13,754 nt of DNA. It comes from an uncultured Blautia sp. Its GTDB lineage: Bacteria > Bacillota > Clostridia > Lachnospirales > Lachnospiraceae. The position numbers and the translations under genes are program-made. The notes under the pieces were generated by a model, which was given only the letters and a program-made list of their open reading frames with translations, was not told the DNA's origin and made no database searches. The stretch spans positions 1 through 13,754 of the forward strand of contig CAAFRY010000108.1 in the NCBI GenBank assembly GCA_900765525.1, given 5' to 3'. Shown here piece by piece: positions 1 through 8,366 of the stretch. The first letter of the stretch is position 1. Every line of letters starts with the position of its first letter.

Positions 1-176
1 GCCTCAACCGTGTATACAAAAAACAAATCTGGCTTTTTTCTGGCATCCAAAGATTGTCTCCGGATTTTCCAGGAAAGAAGCTCAGTCTTTGATATTTTCA
101 AGGTATGCAGGACTTTACTTTCCAGCTCTTCCCTGGTATGGGAAACCGGAAGCTTTAACTGTTGTATAGTTATCAT
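1..176 (-). CDS. FAD-dependent oxidoreductase, N-terminal fragment (runs off the left end)
   Basis: An open frame starts with ATG at 176-174 and stays open for 58 codons to the window edge, so only the N-terminus is visible and the C-terminus is missing. It begins MITIQQLKLPVSHTREEL and continues through a segment reading LDARKKPDLFFVYTVE near residues 43-58. I recognise this as the N-terminal extension found before the FAD-binding fold in the NAD(FAD)-utilising dehydrogenase group (COG2509-like); the dinucleotide-binding glycines would lie beyond the window. An AGGAG ribosome binding site ends about 5 nt before the ATG, and the gap to the upstream flavoprotein stop is 15 bp, so it should be the next gene of the same operon. 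The reading frame and start are clear. The family rests on memory of the N-terminal wording only, and the substrate is unknown. Confidence 0.7.
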   Translation of the reverse strand, partial: MITIQQLKLPVSHTREELESKVLHTLKISKTELLSWKIRRQSLDARKKPDLFFVYTVE

Positions 177-191
177 AGGCTCTCCTTTTCC

Positions 192-1412
192 TTAACGTCT
201 GCCAGGGTCAGAATTCCCCGGACAGCTGCAAGCTGCCGATTTTCCGGCCAAGGCACCGGTAGTCCAGGCCCACTGCAGGTTATAGCCCCCGCAGATGCCG
301 TCCACATCCAATAATTCTCCGACCAGATAAATACCTGGCGTCAGCAGGGATTCCATGGTCTTAGGATGGATTTCCTCCAGCCTGACTCCTCCCTGGCATA
401 CCTGAGCCTGTTCAAAAGACTTAGGCCCTGTGATTTTCACAGGAAATTCTTTTATAGTCAAAGCCAGCTCTTCAAGGCTCTGGTCTTTTTTCGCCAGTAC
501 CTGGATAAGTCTGGAAGGAAGCAGCCCCACCAACAGCTCTTTTTGACTTTTATAGGGGCACTGTTCTTTTCTTTTTCTCAGAAATACTTCCAGCCCTTTC
601 CTATCAAAATCCGGTATAAAATCTAAAAGTACAGTTACCGGAATCCCTTCCTCTATAAGTCTTACCGCCGGACCGCTGATTTGAAATACGGGAATTCCGG
701 AAATACCGTATTCTGTTAGCTGAAGTTCTCCTTCCTCCGTATAAAAGATTTCTCCATCTGCCTGAAGGGAAATCCTTCCCTCCACTCGTACTCCCGCCCA
801 CTTTGAAAAATAGTTGCCCTTTCCTTTTAAGGGAACCAGAGCCGGAAGAGGTTTCCGCAATGTATGCCCCAGACTGCTTGCCAGTTCATAACCACTTCCG
901 TCAGCCCCCTGAATGGAAGAAGCCCGGGAGCCGCAGGCCAGAATCACAGCCTGGGCCGGATAGCTCCAGGTAGAGGTGTGAACCAAAAATTCCCCGGAAT
1001 GTGTTTTTTCAATGGATTTCACATGCTCCCGGCATTTTATTTTCACTTTCTGATACCTGGCCTCTGCCTCTAAAAGCTCCAGTACACTGGAGGCCTGCAT
1101 GCTGGCAGGATAAAGCCCTCCCTTTTTATTTTTGGTATACACGCCGATTTCCGAAAAAAAACGCAGGGTATCGGAAAGGGAAAATTCCCGGAGGATTTCC
1201 CAGGCCCTGTCCCGGGAGGCACTGCGATAGCAGGAAGGTTCCTGCCTTACATTTGTCAGGTTGCATTTTCCGTTTCCCGTTGCCAGCAGCTTCCGCCCCG
1301 GCTTTTCGTTATGCTCTAAAAGGGTTACCTGGGCCCCGGCTCTGGCAGCCATAACCGCTGCTGTCAGCCCGGAAGCTCCGCCTCCCACAATACAAACGCT
1401 CCGTTTTTCCAT
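192..1412 (-). CDS. HI0933/YhiN-family FAD-dependent flavoprotein (NAD(P)/FAD oxidoreductase)
   Basis: A 406-residue cytosolic flavoprotein of the HI0933 family, sometimes named aminoacetone oxidase family. The true substrate is not settled for most members. The N-terminus shows the dinucleotide-binding glycines (VGGGASG, residues 9-15) and an acidic strand end (LLEHNEKPGR, 31-40). The family signature GRKLLATGNGKCNLTN follows at 39-54. Near the C-terminus is the second FAD-contacting block, GELLDVDGICGGYN, about residues 365-379. Length is normal for the family and there is no signal peptide. The ATG at 1412 has an AGGAG site over the preceding gene's stop codon, with only 8 bp between the genes, which suggests coupled translation. 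A second flavoprotein starts 15 bp downstream. Family assignment is secure; function is not. Confidence 0.93.
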   Translation of the reverse strand: MEKRSVCIVGGGASGLTAAVMAARAGAQVTLLEHNEKPGRKLLATGNGKCNLTNVRQEPSCYRSASRDRAWEILREFSLSDTLRFFSEIGVYTKNKKGGLYPASMQASSVLELLEAEARYQKVKIKCREHVKSIEKTHSGEFLVHTSTWSYPAQAVILACGSRASSIQGADGSGYELASSLGHTLRKPLPALVPLKGKGNYFSKWAGVRVEGRISLQADGEIFYTEEGELQLTEYGISGIPVFQISGPAVRLIEEGIPVTVLLDFIPDFDRKGLEVFLRKRKEQCPYKSQKELLVGLLPSRLIQVLAKKDQSLEELALTIKEFPVKITGPKSFEQAQVCQGGVRLEEIHPKTMESLLTPGIYLVGELLDVDGICGGYNLQWAWTTGALAGKSAACSCPGNSDPGRR

Positions 1413-1420
1413 ACTATCTC

Positions 1421-2713
1421 CTATTCCTGCGGCAATACCGCCAGATTCTTATCCACCAGCTTTTGGAGGGACATAAGAATGCCCAGCTTTGCATGATACC
1501 AGGTAAGGCCGCCCTGAAAATATACGGTGTAAGGAGGCTTAATGGGACCGTCTGCAGATAACTCAATAGAAGAGCCCTGAACAAAAGCTCCTGCCGCCAT
1601 AATCACGTCGCTGTCATAGCCTGGCATGGCCCAAGGTTCCGGCTCCACATAACTGTCTACAGGAGCCGCCGCCTGGATTCCTTTGCAAAATTCAATGACT
1701 CCTTCCGGAGTGCCGAAGGTGACAGCCTGTATAATATCGTGCCGCTGCTCTGAACCGTTGGGAGTCACCAAAAAGCCCAGATTCTCATAGATATTAGCTG
1801 CAAAAACAGCTCCCTTTAAGGCTCCTGCTGTCACTGTAGGAGCCAGGAAAAAGCCCTGGTAAAAGGCAGAATTTACGCCTAAGGTGGCGCCCACCTCCCG
1901 TCCTAATCCAGGACAGGTCAGACGGTAAGCCGCATTTTCCACATATTCCTCCTTACCGGCAATATAGCCGCCGATAGGTGCCAGGCCTCCTCCCGGATTT
2001 TTAATCAGGGAACCTACCACCAAATCTGCTCCCACATCTGTAGGCTCGATTTTCTCTACAAACTCTCCATAGCAGTTATCTACCATGCAGATAACATCCG
2101 GCTTAATATTTTTGATAAAAGCTATCAGCTCCCCTATTTGTTCCACAGAAAAAGTGGGACGGGTCAGATACCCTTTGGAACGCTGAATCTCTACCAATCT
2201 GGTCTTTTCATTGACAGCCTTTCGGATATTTTCGTAATCAAAGCTGCCGTCTGGCAGCAGCTCTACCTGACGGTAGCTTACGCCGTATTCTGCCAGAGAA
2301 CCTCTGGAAGGACGGATACCGATAACCTCCTCCAAAGTATCATAAGGTTTTCCTACTGGGGAAAGCAGCTCGTCACCCGGCCGCAGATTACCGAAAAGAG
2401 CCACGGCCAGAGCATGGGTACCGCAGGCCAGCAAAGGCCTTACCAGAGCTGCCTCTGTGTGAAAAGCATCTGCATACACGGCTTCCAGAGTATCCCTGCC
2501 TAAATCATTATACCCATATCCGGTGGTAGAATACAGGCAGGCCTCACTGACCTTATTTTTCTGCATAGCATGCAGCACCTTCATCTGGTTATACTCTGCG
2601 TTTTCGTCTATGGCTTCAAACCGTTTTTTCAAACTTTTCTCAATTTTATTTCCAAAGGCCAGAACCTGAGGACTGATACCCAGTTCCTGATACATCTTGT
2701 CCATCTGCTCCAT
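1421..2713 (-). CDS. YnbB-like PLP-dependent methionine gamma-lyase family protein (aluminium-resistance family)
   Basis: A fold-type I PLP enzyme of the family called methionine gamma-lyase-like or aluminium resistance protein (YnbB in Bacillus subtilis). With the start chosen here it has 430 residues. Visible hallmarks are the tyrosine/glycine block TGYGYNDLGRD (residues 64-74), a cofactor-pocket aspartate in MVDNCYGEF (D212), and the likely Schiff-base lysine in SLIKNPGGG (K238). The substrate is not established. The frame is open up to a TTG at 2737, but the ATG at 2713 is preferred because GAGGAG lies 7 nt upstream of it. That ATG overlaps the miaA stop by one base (TAATG), a typical coupling arrangement. 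ynbB also lies near miaA in Bacillus, so the neighbourhood is conserved. Family call is strong; biochemical role is uncertain. Confidence 0.92.
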   Translation of the reverse strand: MEQMDKMYQELGISPQVLAFGNKIEKSLKKRFEAIDENAEYNQMKVLHAMQKNKVSEACLYSTTGYGYNDLGRDTLEAVYADAFHTEAALVRPLLACGTHALAVALFGNLRPGDELLSPVGKPYDTLEEVIGIRPSRGSLAEYGVSYRQVELLPDGSFDYENIRKAVNEKTRLVEIQRSKGYLTRPTFSVEQIGELIAFIKNIKPDVICMVDNCYGEFVEKIEPTDVGADLVVGSLIKNPGGGLAPIGGYIAGKEEYVENAAYRLTCPGLGREVGATLGVNSAFYQGFFLAPTVTAGALKGAVFAANIYENLGFLVTPNGSEQRHDIIQAVTFGTPEGVIEFCKGIQAAAPVDSYVEPEPWAMPGYDSDVIMAAGAFVQGSSIELSADGPIKPPYTVYFQGGLTWYHAKLGILMSLQKLVDKNLAVLPQE

Positions 2714-3657
2714 TATAGAACTCCTCTTTTCCTGCAATTTTCTAATATATAGGTCAAAATCTTTTCATTGTCATAGTCAAAGTCATATTTGTTTACCCAG
2801 ATAACCTCCGGCTCCCGCTTAAACCAGGTAAGCTGCCGTTTGGCAAAATGCCGGGTGTCTCTTTTCAAAATATATACTGCTTCTTCCAGAGTACATTCTC
2901 CCTGAAGATAGGTCAGTATTTCTTTATACCCAAGTCCCTGCATGGAAACCATATCCCTGGTGCAGCCTGCAGCCGCCAGATTCTGAACCTCCTTTACCAG
3001 TCCTTCCTCCAGCATCTCCTCGACCCGCAGGTCAATTCGGGAATACAGCTGTTCCCGGTAATCGTTCAATACAAAATAGGCAAACTGATAAGGAGATTCC
3101 CGCTGGGCCTCCCGCTGATTATGAAGGGAAATCTTCTCCCCTGTAAGCTCATAATATTCCAGAGCACGAATGACTCTTTTTCTATTATTGGGATGAATTT
3201 TTTCGGCAGATTCCGGGTCTTTCTGGGAAAGCAGCCCGTGAAGATAGGCACTGCCTTTTTCCCGTCCCAACTCCTCCAGCCTCTGACGGCAGGAAGATTT
3301 CTCAGAATCCTGGGAAAAGTCCACATCCTTCAGCACTGCCTGGATGTAAAAGCCGGTACCTCCGGTGAGAATAGGAATATGGCCTCTTTGGTAGATTTCC
3401 TTCATAGCAGCCCTGGCCATTTCCTGGAAACCCGCCACATGAAATTCCTGGGAGGGCTCTAAAACATCAATGAGATGGTGGGGAACTCCCTCCATCTCCT
3501 GGGGTTTGATTTTGGCAGAGCCAATGTCCATATGCCGGTATACCTGCATGGAATCCGCAGAGACAATCTCTCCGGAGACTCTTTTCGCCAGTTCAATAGA
3601 AAGCTTGGTTTTTCCCACAGCCGTAGGGCCTGTGAGTATGATTAAAGGTTTTTTCAA
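2713..3657 (-). CDS. miaA: tRNA dimethylallyltransferase (MiaA)
   Basis: MiaA transfers a dimethylallyl (isopentenyl) group from DMAPP to N6 of A37 in tRNAs that read UNN codons. The protein has 314 residues, the usual length. The P-loop GPTAVGKT is at residues 10-17, followed by the family blocks SADSMQVYRHMDIGSAK and, further on, GGTGFYIQAVL. The start codon is TTG at 3657-3655. No ATG precedes the P-loop, and an AGGTGA site lies 4 nt upstream, so TTG is almost certainly used. Only 8 bp separate it from mutL, and its stop overlaps the ATG of the next gene. Its product i6A is the substrate for MiaB, encoded upstream in the same gene cluster. hfq, which often follows miaA, is not here. Confidence 0.98.
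   Translation of the reverse strand: MKKPLIILTGPTAVGKTKLSIELAKRVSGEIVSADSMQVYRHMDIGSAKIKPQEMEGVPHHLIDVLEPSQEFHVAGFQEMARAAMKEIYQRGHIPILTGGTGFYIQAVLKDVDFSQDSEKSSCRQRLEELGREKGSAYLHGLLSQKDPESAEKIHPNNRKRVIRALEYYELTGEKISLHNQREAQRESPYQFAYFVLNDYREQLYSRIDLRVEEMLEEGLVKEVQNLAAAGCTRDMVSMQGLGYKEILTYLQGECTLEEAVYILKRDTRHFAKRQLTWFKREPEVIWVNKYDFDYDNEKILTYILENCRKRGVL
2721..2726 (-). promoter_or_regulatory. Ribosome binding site that fixes the start of the YnbB-like gene
   Basis: GAGGAG lies inside the last codons of miaA, 7 nt before the ATG at 2713. The alternative TTG at 2737 has only a weak purine run upstream. The site therefore argues for the shorter protein and for start-stop coupled translation with miaA. 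Confidence 0.8.
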
Positions 3658-3661
3658 AGTA

Positions 3662-3667
3662 TCACCT
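3662..3667 (-). promoter_or_regulatory. Ribosome binding site supporting the TTG start of miaA
   Basis: AGGTGA, fully complementary to the 16S anti-Shine-Dalgarno core, lies 4 nt before the TTG and overlaps the mutL stop codon (TAG). The overlap suggests that ribosomes finishing mutL can reinitiate on miaA. Confidence 0.75.
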
Positions 3668-5675
3668 ACACTATTCTTTTAAATTTCCTTTCCAGCTCAT
3701 ACTTTGTCATGGAAATAATGGTGGGTCTTCCATGGGGACAGTTATAAGGATTCTCCAGACCCAAAAGTTCGTCAATCAGCTTATCTGCCTCTTCAAAGGA
3801 CAGGGTATTGTTGCCCTTTACTGCCGCCTTACAGGCCGCCGTGGCAATCCTGGCGGTAATCAGCTCCAGAGGCTGTCTGGAATTTTCGTTATCCAGACTG
3901 TCCAGGATTTCTACAAAAAGCTCCTGTACAGCGATTCCGTAAATATTGGCAGGAACTGCGTGAATGCTGTATTCCCTTCCTCCAAAAGGAGAAATCTCAA
4001 AGCCAAATCCTCGGAAAACCTCCATGTGGCTTTTTAATAATTCATCCTCCTGCAGATTTAAAGAAATCACCTGGGGAGGGGAAATCATCTGAGAAAGAAT
4101 CTGCCGGTTTTCAAACTCCCGCATAAATCTTTCATAAAGTACCTTTTCATGGGCCGCATGCTGGTCTATGATATAAAATTTACTGTCGTATTCCACCAGC
4201 CAGTAGGTATCAAAAAGCTGACCGATAATCCGATGCCTGAGCCTTGCCTTCTTGGACAGCAATCTGTCATCAAAAAGCTCCATCTGCTCCGGTTTCTTCA
4301 TAGAAAAGGATTTCGGTACTTGCCCAGTCTGGATTTCCGGGCTTTCTGCCGTGTTTTGCTTCTGCTCTGTTTTTGCCTTTTGGCCAAAAGCTTCCTGCTC
4401 TTGGCCGGGCTCCGGTTTCTGGCTATGTACCTGGGCCAGGCGGATGCCCACAGCCTCCTTGGGATTTTTCTGTCTGACAGCTGCTGTTTCTTCCTTTTGT
4501 CTAAGCTCCTGAGACTTTTTTGCAGTCAAATAAGAAGCCGAGGACTCCTGAATAGCAGAGGCAGGCTGAACCGGACTTTTATACTGTTCTCTGTATTTTG
4601 TCTCATAGGGTTCCGGCAGAGAAAGCTTCTCTCTGCTTTTTTCCCGTTCCTCTTTTTTTTCTTCCAGCCCTACCTGGGGAATCATTTCCCGGCCGGATAA
4701 AGCCTGGTGAATTAAGTCAAAAGTGGCGTTATACACAGCCCCTTGGTTCTGAAATCTGACTTCCATCTTAGTAGGATGGACATTCACATCGATTTCATCC
4801 CCTGTAATGGTATACTGAAGACAAACAAAAGGATATTTGTGCTGCATCATATAAGGCTTATATGCTTCCTCGATAGCTTTCATCAGGATTTTGCTCTTCA
4901 CATATCTGCCATTGATGTAATAGTTTTCAAAGTTACGGTTTCCTCTGGAGATAACCGGCTTTCCGATAAAGCCTTCAATGGAAAGCCCTGGACGCTCCAG
5001 CTTAACCTCAATCAGTTCCCGGGTAATATCCCGGCCGTAAATCCCGTAAATAACATCTTTTAAATTAGAGTTTCCTGATGTGTGAAGCTTTGTCTGTCCA
5101 TTTACCATATATTTAAAAGAAATATCCTGATGGGCCAGGGCCAGCTGTTCCATATAACCGCTGACATAACCGGCCTCTGTCATGGAACTCTTTAAAAACT
5201 TAGCTCTGGCCGGCGTATTAAAAAACAAATTCCGCACCAGCATAGTGGTGCCGTTTGGAGCCCCGATTTCCTCTGAAAGCTTTTCCCTGCCTCCCTCGAT
5301 AACATAGCGAAGCCCCATCATATCCTGTGGTACTTTAGTAATCACTTCCATCTGGGACACAGCGGAAATACTGGATAAAGCTTCTCCACGAAAGCCCAGG
5401 GAAGAAATTTGGAGTAAGTCCTCTACTTTCTGGATTTTACTGGTGGCATGTCTTAAAAAAGCCAGGGGAACCTGTTCCTTGGGTATCCCTTCTCCGTTAT
5501 CTGTTACCCGGATAAGAGAAATTCCTCCCTCTTTAATCTCTACGGTAACTGCAGTAGCCCCTGCATCTATGGCATTTTCCACCAATTCCTTAACCACAGA
5601 AGCCGGGCGCTCCACTACCTCCCCTGCGGCAATCTTATCAATTGTATTCTGGTCTAAAACTGCAATTTTTCTCAA
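3666..5675 (-). CDS. mutL: DNA mismatch repair protein MutL (endonuclease type)
   Basis: MutL links MutS mismatch recognition to strand removal. The 669-residue protein has the GHKL ATPase N-terminus: IAAGEVVERPASVVKELVENAIDAGA-type motif I from residue 15, DNGEGIP, then FRGEALSSISAVS. A Lys/Glu/Gln-rich linker spans about 345-455. The C-terminal domain carries the metal-binding endonuclease motif DQHAAHE with a glutamate at the expected later position (504-515), plus ACK (near 614-616), CPHGRP (646-651) and a C-terminal FKR. It should therefore nick DNA itself, as in Bacillus and unlike E. coli MutL. A QMELF sequence at 464-468 resembles a beta-clamp box. The start is TTG at 5675 with GGTGAT 5 nt upstream; 6 bp separate it from mutS. 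Assignment is certain. Confidence 0.98.
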   Translation of the reverse strand: MRKIAVLDQNTIDKIAAGEVVERPASVVKELVENAIDAGATAVTVEIKEGGISLIRVTDNGEGIPKEQVPLAFLRHATSKIQKVEDLLQISSLGFRGEALSSISAVSQMEVITKVPQDMMGLRYVIEGGREKLSEEIGAPNGTTMLVRNLFFNTPARAKFLKSSMTEAGYVSGYMEQLALAHQDISFKYMVNGQTKLHTSGNSNLKDVIYGIYGRDITRELIEVKLERPGLSIEGFIGKPVISRGNRNFENYYINGRYVKSKILMKAIEEAYKPYMMQHKYPFVCLQYTITGDEIDVNVHPTKMEVRFQNQGAVYNATFDLIHQALSGREMIPQVGLEEKKEEREKSREKLSLPEPYETKYREQYKSPVQPASAIQESSASYLTAKKSQELRQKEETAAVRQKNPKEAVGIRLAQVHSQKPEPGQEQEAFGQKAKTEQKQNTAESPEIQTGQVPKSFSMKKPEQMELFDDRLLSKKARLRHRIIGQLFDTYWLVEYDSKFYIIDQHAAHEKVLYERFMREFENRQILSQMISPPQVISLNLQEDELLKSHMEVFRGFGFEISPFGGREYSIHAVPANIYGIAVQELFVEILDSLDNENSRQPLELITARIATAACKAAVKGNNTLSFEEADKLIDELLGLENPYNCPHGRPTIISMTKYELERKFKRIV

Positions 5676-5680
5676 TTTTT

Positions 5681-5686
5681 ATCACC
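5681..5686 (-). promoter_or_regulatory. Ribosome binding site supporting the TTG start of mutL
   Basis: GGTGAT lies 5 nt before the TTG and contains the mutS stop codon TGA. There is no ATG between the mutS stop and the conserved ATPase motif I of MutL, so the TTG with this site is the only sensible start. It implies coupled translation of mutS and mutL. Confidence 0.75.
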
Positions 5687-8357
5687 ATCTGTTTTTCAGC
5701 TTGTTCTGTAGCCGGTACAAAATATTTAAAGCATCTACCGGGCGAAGTTCGTCTATCTGGATGGACTTCAGCTCCTCCAGCACATCATCGTCCTTCACTG
5801 TATCAAAAAGGGAAATTTGTTCCATATCCACCTGGTCATAATGAGGAGCTGGCTTTGCCTTAGCCTTCCTGCCCTCAGCGGCAATATCCTTTACCGTGGC
5901 GGTAATGTCTGCATCACTGAGCTCCTCCACCAGCTCCTTAGCTCTTTCGATTACCGAATCCGGAACTCCGGCCAGCTTAGCTACTTGGATACCATAGCTT
6001 TTATCTGCTCCGCCTTTTACGATTTTCCGCAGGAATACAATGTCATCTCCCCGTTCCTTTACGGCAATACAGTAATTATTCACTCCCGGCAGCTTTCCTT
6101 CCAGTTCGGTCAGTTCATGGTAATGGGTAGCAAAAAGGGTTTTCGCTCCTAAAAGACGGGTGTTGCTGATATGCTCAATCACAGCCCAGGCAATGGAAAG
6201 GCCGTCAAAGGTGCTGGTTCCCCTTCCGATTTCATCTAATATCAGCAGGCTTTTAGAAGTAGCATTTCGCAGAATGTTAGCAACCTCTGTCATCTCTACC
6301 ATAAAGGTACTCTGGCCGCTGGCCAAATCATCGGAAGCCCCCACCCGGGTGAAAATCCGGTCTGCAATGCCTATGTTGGCCTTTTCCGCAGGTACAAAGG
6401 AACCTATTTGAGCCATTAAAACAATCAACGCACTTTGGCGCATATAAGTAGATTTTCCTGCCATGTTAGGCCCTGTGATAACGGAAATCCTGTTCTTGCC
6501 ATTATCCAGATAAGTATCATTTGGGATAAACATATCATTGGGAATCATTTTTTCTACTACCGGATGTCTTCCGTTTTTAATATCAATAATTCCCTTTGTG
6601 TTTATCTTAGGCCGTACATATTGGTTTCTGGAAGCTACCACAGCCAGAGAGAGGTAAGCGTCCAGCTTTGCGATAGCCTTGGCCGTCCTCTGAATCCGTT
6701 CCACCTGATGGGCCACTATATTACGCACCTGGACAAACTGCTGGTATTCCAGAGCGGAAAGCTTGTCTTCAGCACCCAGAATCATGTCCTCCAGCTCCTT
6801 CAGCCTTGGGGTAATATACCGCTCCGCATTAGCCAGTGTCTGCTTTCTGGTATAGTAGTCCGGCACCATGTCCTTAAAGGAATTGGTAACCTCCAGGTAA
6901 TAACCGAAAACCTTATTGTATTTTACTTTCAGATTACGGATTCCTGTCTTCTCTTTTTCTTCGGATTCCAGCTGGGCCAGCCAGTTTTTCCCTTCTGTCT
7001 TGGCGGAACGATAGTAATCAATCTGCTCATTGTAGCCTTCCTTGATAATACCGCCTTCCTTCATCGCTAAAGGTGGGTCCTCCACAATGGCATCCTCCAA
7101 CACCCGGTACAAATCCTGCAAATCATCCATATCCTCATAGACCTGCTGCAGCTCCTGACAGGAAAACTGCTGCAGCAGCCGGCGGATATGAGGAATCATG
7201 GCAATGGAGGTTTTAAAAGAAATCATATCCCTGGGATTAGCGGACTGGTAGCTGACCCGGCTCATAAGACGCTCCAAGTCATAGACCGGTCCCAGATATT
7301 CCCGAATCTCCTCCCTGTCCATTTCGTGGCCGTTGATTTCCTCCACTGCATCCAGCCTGGCGTTGATTTCCTCCATATCAATCAAAGGCTGTTCTAAAAA
7401 AGAGCGGAGCATTCTGGCTCCCATGGCTGTTTTTGTCTTGTCCAGCACCCAGAGCAGAGAGCCTCTTTTTGTCTTCTCCCGCATGGTTTCTGTCAGCTCC
7501 AGGTTTCTTCTGGTAGAGCTGTCAATCAGCATGAATTTATCGGTGATATATGGAGTGATGGCCCGCATATGCTCCAGAGAAGTTTTCTGTGTTTCCAGAA
7601 GATAGGTGAATAAAGCCCCTGCGGCAATTACCGCACAGCTGTAATCCTTCAGGCCCAAACCTTCCAGGGTTCCCACATGAAAATGCTCTTTCAGCGTTCT
7701 GGCGCACAGCTCATCATCAAAATACCAGTTATCCAATGGAGAAAAGGACAAAGTCATTCTGTTTTTCAGCTCATCCACATCCACTCCGCTCATACAGAAA
7801 GCTTCGTTGCAGATAAGCTCTGAGGGAGAAAACTTGTAGATTTCATCCAGCAGACTTCTGATTTTTTCCACCTCTGTAACCATAAAGGCCCCTGTACTTA
7901 CATCTGCAATGGCAATGCCGAAGCGGCTGGAAATATACACCACAGACATAATGTAGTTATTTTTAGATTCATCTAAAGCCTGAGCGTTTAAATTGGTTCC
8001 CGGTGTCACCACCCGGATAACCTCTCTCTTTACAATTCCTTTGGCCTGCTTGGGGTCCTCCATCTGCTCGCAGATAGCCACCTTATAGCCCTTGACCACC
8101 AGCCGGTTGATATATGTTTCCGCTGCATGAAAGGGGACGCCGCACATGGGCGCCCTCTCGTCCATACCGCAGTCTTTTCCCGTGAGAGTCAGCTCCAGCT
8201 CTCGGGATACCGTTTCTGCATCCTCGAAGAACATTTCATAAAAATCTCCCAAACGGTAAAATAAAATACAGTCTCTATATTCCTCTTTTGTTTTTACATA
8301 ATGCTGCATCATCGGAGAAATCGATGACACATCCACATCCTTTATCGAAATTCCCAT
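5682..8357 (-). CDS. mutS: DNA mismatch repair protein MutS
   Basis: MutS binds mismatches and small loops, then forms an ATP-bound sliding clamp that recruits MutL. The protein has 891 residues, full length for MutS1. The mismatch-contacting Phe-x-Glu is in GDFYEMFF (F39, E41). The ABC-type ATPase has Walker A GPNMAGKST from residue 629 and Walker B LLILDEIGRGTSTFDG with D708/E709. A sliding-clamp box QISLF lies at 847-851 in the linker before the C-terminal oligomerisation tail. The ATG at 8357 has an AGAGG site 5 nt upstream; 9 bp separate it from miaB and 6 bp from mutL. No MutS2-type Smr domain is present. Assignment is certain. Confidence 0.99.
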   Translation of the reverse strand: MGISIKDVDVSSISPMMQHYVKTKEEYRDCILFYRLGDFYEMFFEDAETVSRELELTLTGKDCGMDERAPMCGVPFHAAETYINRLVVKGYKVAICEQMEDPKQAKGIVKREVIRVVTPGTNLNAQALDESKNNYIMSVVYISSRFGIAIADVSTGAFMVTEVEKIRSLLDEIYKFSPSELICNEAFCMSGVDVDELKNRMTLSFSPLDNWYFDDELCARTLKEHFHVGTLEGLGLKDYSCAVIAAGALFTYLLETQKTSLEHMRAITPYITDKFMLIDSSTRRNLELTETMREKTKRGSLLWVLDKTKTAMGARMLRSFLEQPLIDMEEINARLDAVEEINGHEMDREEIREYLGPVYDLERLMSRVSYQSANPRDMISFKTSIAMIPHIRRLLQQFSCQELQQVYEDMDDLQDLYRVLEDAIVEDPPLAMKEGGIIKEGYNEQIDYYRSAKTEGKNWLAQLESEEKEKTGIRNLKVKYNKVFGYYLEVTNSFKDMVPDYYTRKQTLANAERYITPRLKELEDMILGAEDKLSALEYQQFVQVRNIVAHQVERIQRTAKAIAKLDAYLSLAVVASRNQYVRPKINTKGIIDIKNGRHPVVEKMIPNDMFIPNDTYLDNGKNRISVITGPNMAGKSTYMRQSALIVLMAQIGSFVPAEKANIGIADRIFTRVGASDDLASGQSTFMVEMTEVANILRNATSKSLLILDEIGRGTSTFDGLSIAWAVIEHISNTRLLGAKTLFATHYHELTELEGKLPGVNNYCIAVKERGDDIVFLRKIVKGGADKSYGIQVAKLAGVPDSVIERAKELVEELSDADITATVKDIAAEGRKAKAKPAPHYDQVDMEQISLFDTVKDDDVLEELKSIQIDELRPVDALNILYRLQNKLKNRW

Positions 8358-8366
8358 TCTGTCCTC

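Noticed and set aside
2848..3462. A 204-codon plus-strand frame opposite miaA.
   Set aside because: miaA is certain on the other strand. The plus-strand translation has no recognisable domain and no convincing ribosome site.
6435..7070. A 211-codon plus-strand frame opposite mutS.
   Set aside because: It lies wholly within the conserved mutS core, and its translation has no family features.
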